Origin: Propionicicella superfundia DSM 22317
Lineage (GTDB): Bacteria > Actinomycetota > Actinomycetes > Propionibacteriales > Propionibacteriaceae
Reading direction: 5' to 3'
DNA length: 64,000 nucleotides
Assembly (NCBI RefSeq): GCF_000423465.1
Contig: NZ_KE384021.1
Coordinates: 217,290-281,289, forward strand
Position 1 is the first letter of the stretch. The number at the start of each line of letters is the position of its first letter. Below, in pieces: positions 58,950 to 64,000 of this stretch. The notes under the pieces are model-generated. The model made no database searches and was not told the DNA's origin. It saw only the letters and a program-made list of their open reading frames with translations. The translations under genes were made by a program, and so were the position numbers.

Positions 58950-59498
58950 TCACCTGTCCTCGGGTGACGGCCCGAAGCGGTGAACGGTGCCGTCCCAGCC
59001 GGTGACGACCCGTTCGAGGAGGTCGGGCAGGTCCGGCGGGTACACGGGGTCGGTCAGCAGACGCACCTCGCTCACCGGCACCCAGCGGGTGCCTTCGAGG
59101 GTGTGGCCCTCCAGCGGGGTCCAGGCGGAATCCCCGACGGTCGGCACGGCGGTGCAGAGGAAGAAGGCATCCTGCTGGCGCACGGGACGACCGAGGTAGG
59201 TGAAGGCGTTGTCCCAGGTCGCGACCGGGCCGACCAGCTCGGACTCGGTCACGATCAGCCCCGTCTCCTCGCGGAGCTCGCGGACGGCGGCCCCCCGGGC
59301 GGACTCGCCGGGGGTGATCCCGCCCCCGGGCGTCCACCAGAAGTGCACGGCGGGCACGTCCGGCTCGTGGCCCGCGAGCAACAGGACGCGTCCGTCCAGC
59401 ACGAGCAGGACGCGTCCTGCCGAGCGGCGGCGGCGCCCATCGGCGCCCGCCACCCATTCGTCGTCGGGGAACCGGACCCCCGGTGCGGGGTCATTCAC
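58950..59498 (-). CDS. NUDIX hydrolase
   Basis: 182 residues. The NUDIX box runs from GGGITPGESARGAAVRELREETG (about 58-80 with REEE core). The VHFWWTPGGG lead-in and the GTRWVPVSEV tail are typical of general NUDIX family members. Substrate unknown. Converges on the M18 gene 30 bp downstream. Confidence 0.9.
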   Translation of the reverse strand: MNDPAPGVRFPDDEWVAGADGRRRRSAGRVLLVLDGRVLLLAGHEPDVPAVHFWWTPGGGITPGESARGAAVRELREETGLIVTESELVGPVATWDNAFTYLGRPVRQQDAFFLCTAVPTVGDSAWTPLEGHTLEGTRWVPVSEVRLLTDPVYPPDLPDLLERVVTGWDGTVHRFGPSPEDR

Positions 59499-59590
59499 AG
59501 GCGGACCCTAGCAAACACAGGGGGAGTGCCCAGCGCGGATCGCTGTCATGGAGGACGGCTCGCACCGTCAGCCAACGAAGCAGGAGACTC

Positions 59591-60169
59591 ATGAGCATCG
59601 CGAAGAAAGTCGGGTTCTCGATCGGCGCCGCCCTCCTCACACTGGGGACGCTCGTCGGCGTGGCGGCCTGCAGTGACACGTCGTCCGCGTCCGGCGATTC
59701 GTCGGCCACGCAGGAGCCGGGCGGAGGAGGCGGCCAGGGCCAGGACGTGTCGGGGCTGGCCGCGGCTCTCGCTGACGGGCTCGGGGTCGACGAGTCGACG
59801 GTCACGTCGGCCCTCAACGACTTCCTCAGCTCGAACCGTCCCTCCGGCACGAGCCAGCCGAGCGGGATGCCCACCGACGGCAGCATGCCGAGCGGCATGC
59901 CGACGGACGGCTCCATGCCGAGCGGGCAGGGCACGCCGCCCGCCGGCCAGCAGGGGACTCCGCCGAGCGGTGCGCAGGGGACTCCGCCGAGCGGCGGTCA
60001 GGGCGGTGGAGGCGGAGCCGGCTGGCTTGCCGACTCGTCCACCCGCGAGAAGCTCGCGGCGTACGTGGCGGAGAAGCTGAGCGTCGACGAGGCCGAGGTG
60101 ACGACGATCATCGAGGAGTACGTGTCCTCGGCGGCGACCGCGGCTCCCAGCGCCACGCCCACCAGTTGA
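59591..60169 (+). CDS. Lipoprotein with two copies of a short helical unit around PSGMPTDGSM/GTPPSG repeats
   Basis: 192 residues. Signal peptide with lipobox-like GVAAC (about 24-28). Two related units (LAAALADGLGVDESTVTSALNDFLSS and LAAYVAEKLSVDEAEVTTIIEEYVSS) flank a flexible middle with two PSGMPTDGSM and three GTPPxG repeats and Gly runs. No family recognised; the units resemble calcium- or peptide-binding EF-like short helices only loosely. ATG follows AGGAGACTC. Confidence 0.78.
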   Translation: MSIAKKVGFSIGAALLTLGTLVGVAACSDTSSASGDSSATQEPGGGGGQGQDVSGLAAALADGLGVDESTVTSALNDFLSSNRPSGTSQPSGMPTDGSMPSGMPTDGSMPSGQGTPPAGQQGTPPSGAQGTPPSGGQGGGGGAGWLADSSTREKLAAYVAEKLSVDEAEVTTIIEEYVSSAATAAPSATPTS

Positions 60170-60374
60170 CGGGTTCGTTCTCGGGCGGTGTCGCGTGTGA
60201 CACGCTCGACGGGTGGTCGGCGGGCCGCACCCGCGGTCGGCGTTGCCTCTCGCCGGTCCCGGCCGGGACATCTCATGGACCGGTCAGGGGCTGGGGAGTA
60301 CCCGCGACGATGGGAACCGGCTAGCGTTGCCAGTGCGTCGTAGCCGCGCACCCGACTTCTCAAAGGAGGCAGCC

Positions 60375-61538
60375 GTGGGTCTGATGGACAAGCTCAGAGG
60401 CGAAATCGTCGACATCATCGAGTGGCTCGAGGATTCGCGCACGCTGTTGGCGTGGCGCTTCCCCCGCTACCAGAACGAGATCAAGCATGGCGCCCAGCTC
60501 ATCGTCCGTGAGGGACAGCAGGCGATCTTCGTGCACAACGGCCAGATGGCCGACACCTTCGGACCGGGCCAGTACAGCCTCACGACCGAGAACCTTCCGT
60601 TGCTGTCCACCTTGCAGGGCTGGAAGTACGGCTTCAACTCCCCGTTCCGTTCCGAGGTGTACTTCATCAACACCCGGCCCGTGACGGATCTCCGCTGGGG
60701 GACCGCCAATCCCGTCACCGTCCGCGACCCCGACTTCAAGATGGTCCAGGTGCGCGCGAACGGCCTGTGCGTCGTGCGTGTCGCCGACCCGCCGGTCTTC
60801 ATGCGGCAGGTCATCGGCACGGACTCGTCGGTGGACGTCGAAGAGATCTCCGAACTGCTGCGACGGGTCATCACGCTGGCCTTCTCCGACATGATCCTGG
60901 AGACCGGGCTGGGCGTCATCGATCTGCAAGGACGGCAGGTCGAGCTCTCCGACAAGCTGCGCGATTTCGTGGCCGACCGGGTGGACGACGAGTTCGGGCT
61001 CGCCATCGACTCCATCACGATGAACGTGTCGCTGCCCGACGAGATCACCCAGGCCATGACGCGTGGCGTCGCCCGCGGCGTCGAAGAGGCGGGCTGGGTC
61101 AATCAGCTCGACGACATGCAGCGCTACCAGCAGGCCAAGCAGGCCGAGGCGATGGTGGCTGCGGCCAACAACCCCGGTGGCGGCGGCACGATGGGCGATC
61201 TCATGGGTGCCGGGCTGGGCATGGCCATGGCCGGTCAGATGGCGAACCAGATGAACCAGCAGGCGCAGGCCGGGCAGGCCAGCGCCCCGCCGCCGCTGCC
61301 CGGGGCGGCGCAGACGTTCCACGTCGAGCTCAACGGCTCCGCTGCCGGACCGTACAACCCGGGTCAGTTGCAGGCGGCCGTCCAGGCAGGGCAGGTCACG
61401 CCGACGACTCTCGTCTGGTCGACGGGGATGGCCGGGTGGACCCCGGCCGGTCAGGTGCCGGCGCTGCAGCAGTTGTTCGCGGCACCGCCGCCACTGCCGC
61501 CGCAGACCCCGCCGGCCGCGCAGGGCCCCGCCCAGTAA
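60375..61538 (+). CDS. SPFH-domain (YdjI-like) protein with C-terminal GYF_2 domain
   Basis: 387 residues. An SPFH/virion-core-like domain (LRGEIVDIIEWLEDSRTLLAWRFP, QAIFVHNGQMADTFGPGQYSL, about 1-240), a Gly/Met/Gln-rich segment (about 265-300), and a GYF_2 domain (VELNGSAAGPYNPGQLQAAVQAG, VWSTGMAGWTPAG, about 315-375). B. subtilis YdjI is a similar SPFH protein linked to PspA/YdjF membrane stress. GTG follows AAAGGAGG. Nine bases before the zinc-ribbon gene. Confidence 0.88.
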   Translation: MGLMDKLRGEIVDIIEWLEDSRTLLAWRFPRYQNEIKHGAQLIVREGQQAIFVHNGQMADTFGPGQYSLTTENLPLLSTLQGWKYGFNSPFRSEVYFINTRPVTDLRWGTANPVTVRDPDFKMVQVRANGLCVVRVADPPVFMRQVIGTDSSVDVEEISELLRRVITLAFSDMILETGLGVIDLQGRQVELSDKLRDFVADRVDDEFGLAIDSITMNVSLPDEITQAMTRGVARGVEEAGWVNQLDDMQRYQQAKQAEAMVAAANNPGGGGTMGDLMGAGLGMAMAGQMANQMNQQAQAGQASAPPPLPGAAQTFHVELNGSAAGPYNPGQLQAAVQAGQVTPTTLVWSTGMAGWTPAGQVPALQQLFAAPPPLPPQTPPAAQGPAQ

Positions 61539-61547
61539 GGAAGGTCG

Positions 61548-62873
61548 ATGTCCGGGCAGTTGCCGCCCCCGTTGCCGGGATCGGATCCGATCGGGTCCGG
61601 TCCCGGGGCCTCGTCCGGGCAGGATTCGCCGCTGGTGGATCCTGCGCCGCCGACGTCGCCCGCCGCGACCCCGCCCCCTTTGCCGGGTGCCGCGCCCATG
61701 CCGTCGCCGCCTCCGATGCCGAACCCGCCGCGTCTGCCCGACCCGGGACGGCTGGAGGATCCGGCCATCCTGCACACCACCGAGGACACGCGCACCTATC
61801 CGTGCCCGTCGTGCGGGGGCATGCTGGGGTTCGATCCGGACGCGCAGGGGCTGCGGTGCGTCAGTTGTGGCACGGTCGTTCCGATCGCGCCCCAGATCCT
61901 GCAGCCCGCCGCCGTCGCGAAGCGGGACCTCCGGCGGACCATGGACGAGCTCTCCCGGCTGATGGAGCAGCAGCCGAAGTCGCTCGAACGCGAGGTCGTC
62001 TGCCAGAGCTGCGGCGGACGCACGCTGTTCACCGGCTCGTTCACCGCGGTCCGCTGCCCGTACTGCAACACCCCCATCCAGCGTGACGACGTGCAGGCGG
62101 CGCGGACCCGGCTCAAGATCGACGGCATCCTGCCGTTCCAGGTGTCGGAGAAACGGGCCCGCGAAGAGATCGAGGCGTGGATCGGCGGTCGCTGGTTCGC
62201 GCCGAACGAGTTCAAGAAGTACCGCGAGCTCGGGAGCTTCACGAGCATCTATCTGGCCTATTTCGACTACGACGCCGAGACTCGGACGCGCTACACCGGC
62301 ATGCGGGGCGTCAACAGGTACGTCACGGTGCGCGACGGTGACCAGACCCGCACCGAGGTCCGGACCGACTGGTATCCGGCGGCGGGCGTCGTCGAGAACG
62401 CCTTCGTCGACGTCACCGGCCTAGCCAACTCCGGTCTGGACGAGGCGAAGGTGCAGGAACTGGAGCCGTGGCCGATGGAACTGAACAGGGCGTACTCGCC
62501 CGAGTTCGTCGCCGGGCATCTCAGCCGCACCTACGACGAGGACGCCAGGCAGGTGTTCGACTCGCGGGTGCGCGGCCGCATGGAGGGCGTGATCGAGGGC
62601 ACCGTGCGTCAGGACATCGGCGGCGACCTCCAGCAGGTGCATTCGATGGACGTCTCGTGGCTGTCGCTCGCGTTCAGCCAGCTCGCGCTGCCGGTGTGGA
62701 TGCTGACCGTCACGTACCGGGAGCGTCCGTTCCAGGTGTTCATCAACGGGGTCACCGGTGAGGTTCAGGGTCAGCGGCCCTGGTCGGCGGTGAAGATCGG
62801 GTTCGCGATCGCCGCGGGCGTCCTCGTGATCGTCATCGTGTACGTCCTGTACCGCTACTTCGGCGGTTCCTGA
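61548..62873 (+). CDS. Zinc-ribbon membrane protein (YdjG-like)
   Basis: 441 residues. A 75-residue Pro-rich head, two zinc ribbons (CPSCGG...CVSCG, about 85-110; CQSCGG...CPYC, about 152-173), a large soluble region and one C-terminal helix (about 413-435). Ribbons of this kind followed by a membrane helix are found next to SPFH YdjI-like proteins in Bacillus (YdjG). It probably anchors the SPFH scaffold. ATG follows AAGGAAGGTCG. Confidence 0.85.
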   Translation: MSGQLPPPLPGSDPIGSGPGASSGQDSPLVDPAPPTSPAATPPPLPGAAPMPSPPPMPNPPRLPDPGRLEDPAILHTTEDTRTYPCPSCGGMLGFDPDAQGLRCVSCGTVVPIAPQILQPAAVAKRDLRRTMDELSRLMEQQPKSLEREVVCQSCGGRTLFTGSFTAVRCPYCNTPIQRDDVQAARTRLKIDGILPFQVSEKRAREEIEAWIGGRWFAPNEFKKYRELGSFTSIYLAYFDYDAETRTRYTGMRGVNRYVTVRDGDQTRTEVRTDWYPAAGVVENAFVDVTGLANSGLDEAKVQELEPWPMELNRAYSPEFVAGHLSRTYDEDARQVFDSRVRGRMEGVIEGTVRQDIGGDLQQVHSMDVSWLSLAFSQLALPVWMLTVTYRERPFQVFINGVTGEVQGQRPWSAVKIGFAIAAGVLVIVIVYVLYRYFGGS

Positions 62874-63001
62874 CGCGGCCGACCGTGGTGCGCGCTCGTC
62901 GGCCCGTCTCACGTCTCGGAAGTGTGGTTCCGGGTCCTCGTGCCTTGGCAAGGCGCTTTTCTGGTGCGCAGATCCGTCGAGCCCGCGTGTCCATCAATTC
63001 G

Positions 63002-63030
63002 TTGACAACGTGCTGTCGTCTTCCTAGGGT
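63002..63030 (+). promoter_or_regulatory. Near-consensus sigma-A promoter
   Basis: TTGACA (63002-63007) and TAGGGT (63025-63030) are separated by exactly 17 bp. Start at about 63037, just before the TCGCCTA hairpin. Confidence 0.8.
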
Positions 63031-63041
63031 TGGGCCCCATG

Positions 63042-63059
63042 TCGCCTAGAAATAGGCGA
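63042..63059 (+). promoter_or_regulatory. Hairpin/operator in the 5-prime leader
   Basis: TCGCCTA-GAAA-TAGGCGA has perfect 7-bp arms around a GNRA-type tetraloop. It lies just after the predicted transcription start and 11 bp before the AGGAGG, so it may be an operator or an RNA regulatory hairpin. Confidence 0.6.
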
Positions 63060-63079
63060 TCTGACCCTCAGGAGGCACT

Positions 63080-63199
63080 GTGCGCAAGCTGCTGTCGTCG
63101 ACACCGACGGGTGTCGAGCGACTGATGACCGCTGACAAGGGCCGTGACGCGGGCCAGGCCGTCGAGGAGCGCATCCTTCACGATCGTGAGGATTGGTGA
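63080..63199 (+). CDS. 39-residue small protein ahead of an ABC unit
   Basis: GTG at 63080 follows a consensus AGGAGG by four bases. The product starts MRKLLSSTPTGVERLM and ends with an acidic stretch DREDW; no signal peptide, Cys or membrane segment. It ends one base before the ATPase start. No family recognised. It could be a precursor peptide or a regulator of the ABC unit. Confidence 0.6.
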   Translation: MRKLLSSTPTGVERLMTADKGRDAGQAVEERILHDREDW

Positions 63200-63200
63200 G

Positions 63201-63809
63201 ATGCGTCTCGACGTGAGTTCTCTGACGTACATCTACAAGTCCTCCCGGCGGGGCTGCCGCGATGTGGGGTTCGCGGCCGAGGACGGCGAGATCGTCGCCC
63301 TCATCGGACCTTCGGGGTGCGGGAAGTCGACGGTGCTCGCGTGTGTCGCGGGCGTTCTCACCCCCGACGCGGGGACGGTCGAGGTGGTCGGAGGCGGCGA
63401 TGGCGCGTCGACCTTCCTGATGCTGCAGGCGGCCCCGCTGTTCGAGGGTCTGCGACTGTGGGAGAACGTCGCCCTCGGCTACGGCTATCCGGCCAGGCGC
63501 CACCGCGTGTCGGCCGTCGCGAGGCTGGCCGAGGTCGGGCTGGAGGAGTGCGCCGACGACAGGCCGTCGCACCTCTCGGTGGGCCAGCGTCAGCGCGGCG
63601 CGGTCGCGGTGGCGCTCGCGCAGCCCGGTCGGGTGCTGCTGTTCGACGAGCCGACCGGCAACCTGGACGACGACAACGCCCGGCGGGTGATGGACGGCCT
63701 GCGGTCCGCGGCCGGGACCGGTCGTGTGGTCGTGATGGCGACCCACGACCGCCGGGTGCTCGCCGAGGCCGACCGGGTCGTCGATCTTGCCGTGGCGGGT
63801 GCGGCATGA
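63201..63809 (+). CDS. ABC ATPase (MacB/LolD-like) with LSVGQ signature
   Basis: 202 residues. Walker A GPSGCGKST (about 37), Q-loop MLQAAPLF, signature LSVGQRQRGAVAVAL (Val at position 3 instead of Gly), Walker B VLLFDEPTGNLDD and switch His in ATHDRRV. The loss of the second Gly in the signature is unusual. Coupled to the following permease by ATGA. The operon continues beyond the window. Confidence 0.88.
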   Translation: MRLDVSSLTYIYKSSRRGCRDVGFAAEDGEIVALIGPSGCGKSTVLACVAGVLTPDAGTVEVVGGGDGASTFLMLQAAPLFEGLRLWENVALGYGYPARRHRVSAVARLAEVGLEECADDRPSHLSVGQRQRGAVAVALAQPGRVLLFDEPTGNLDDDNARRVMDGLRSAAGTGRVVVMATHDRRVLAEADRVVDLAVAGAA

Positions 63810-64000
63810 GCAGCGAACGTCCGGACGCCCGTCGTGTTGCCGCCGGGCGATTCCCCGGGGTGACCGGGTGGCTGCGGCTCAGTCTGCGCCGCGGCTTCGC
63901 GTCCAGCCGTGCGGTGCTCGCGACCACGCTCGTCGGATCGCTCATCCTGACGGCGCTGGTGCTGCCGGCCGCGACCGCGGTGGCCGCTGTGAGAGCGCAG
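63806..64000 (+). CDS. FtsX-type ABC permease, N-terminal part (runs off window)
   Basis: 65 codons seen. ATG overlaps the ATPase stop. After a basic head, LRLSLRRGFASSRAVLATTLVGSLILTALVLPAATAVAAV is the first helix of an FtsX/MacB-like permease. The rest lies outside the window. Confidence 0.7.
   Translation, partial: MSSERPDARRVAAGRFPGVTGWLRLSLRRGFASSRAVLATTLVGSLILTALVLPAATAVAAVRAQ

Overview
The window is high-GC DNA with GTG starts, many 4-bp start/stop overlaps (GTGA or ATGA), a WhiB protein, mycothiol deacetylase MshB, a Holin-X protein and a Tad pilus operon with Ssd. All of this points to an actinomycete. Propionibacteriaceae or a near relative is my guess from gene content, not something the sequence proves. 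Two conserved actinobacterial blocks are recognisable by their order in Mycobacterium tuberculosis: Rv3683-Rv3672c (phosphoesterase, PonA2, WhiB4, two ArsA/Get3 ATPases, DUF4177, RidA, Nth, thioredoxin, NUDIX) at 15.6-26.1 kb, and Rv3660c-Rv3654c (Ssd, TadA/B/C, pilin, TadE-like) at 40.1-45.6 kb.

Layout. 1.4-9.6 kb is an eight-gene iron-uptake operon (FTR1 permease, P19-like lipoprotein, DUF2318 Fe-S membrane protein, two FtsX-type permeases, ATPase, FMN-binding lipoprotein, ApbE flavin transferase) behind a DtxR/IdeR-like half site. 9.7-15.5 kb holds a TetR/MFS pair, a carboxylesterase, hypothetical genes, gene remnants, two copies of a dispersed repeat and a tRNA-Pro with its terminator. 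15.6-26.1 kb is the PonA2/WhiB4/ArsA block. The place where crp normally lies is taken by a galactitol-phosphate-dehydrogenase-like gene and a SorC regulator. 26.1-30.3 kb is the most interesting part. It is a translationally coupled cassette (tiny secreted Cys peptide with an apparent 2-nt frameshift, Arg-rich mini-protein, lipoprotein, MacA-like adaptor, MacB-like ATPase and permease) behind a good promoter, and it is bounded on both sides by copies of the same long palindromic repeat.

30.3-38.5 kb pairs a nitrilase-family amidase and a CocE/X-Pro peptidase-like hydrolase with a divergent OpuC-type quaternary-amine ABC transporter, an MFS protein and an IclR regulator. This is plausibly one catabolic unit. 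38.7-46.7 kb carries Holin-X, a methyltransferase, the Tad pilus operon and an ATP-dependent DNA ligase. 46.7-53.8 kb has a DUF1998 helicase, DMT transporter, MshB, a glutamine amidotransferase and a GCS2 ligase. 54.1-55.7 kb encodes an ECF sigma factor fused to a zinc-binding anti-sigma-like segment, membrane segments and an eight-fold VPTPT stalk. 57.4-62.9 kb has M18 aminopeptidase, NUDIX, a repeat-rich lipoprotein and a SPFH/zinc-ribbon membrane pair. The window ends inside a second small-peptide/ABC operon with a near-consensus promoter.

At scale, three families of palindromic intergenic repeats occur. Many genes also have a TAnnnT -10 hexamer only 6-7 nt before the start codon, implying leaderless mRNAs. 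One such element appears to serve two divergent genes. Gene identities come from reading motifs and remembered gene order. No database search was run.
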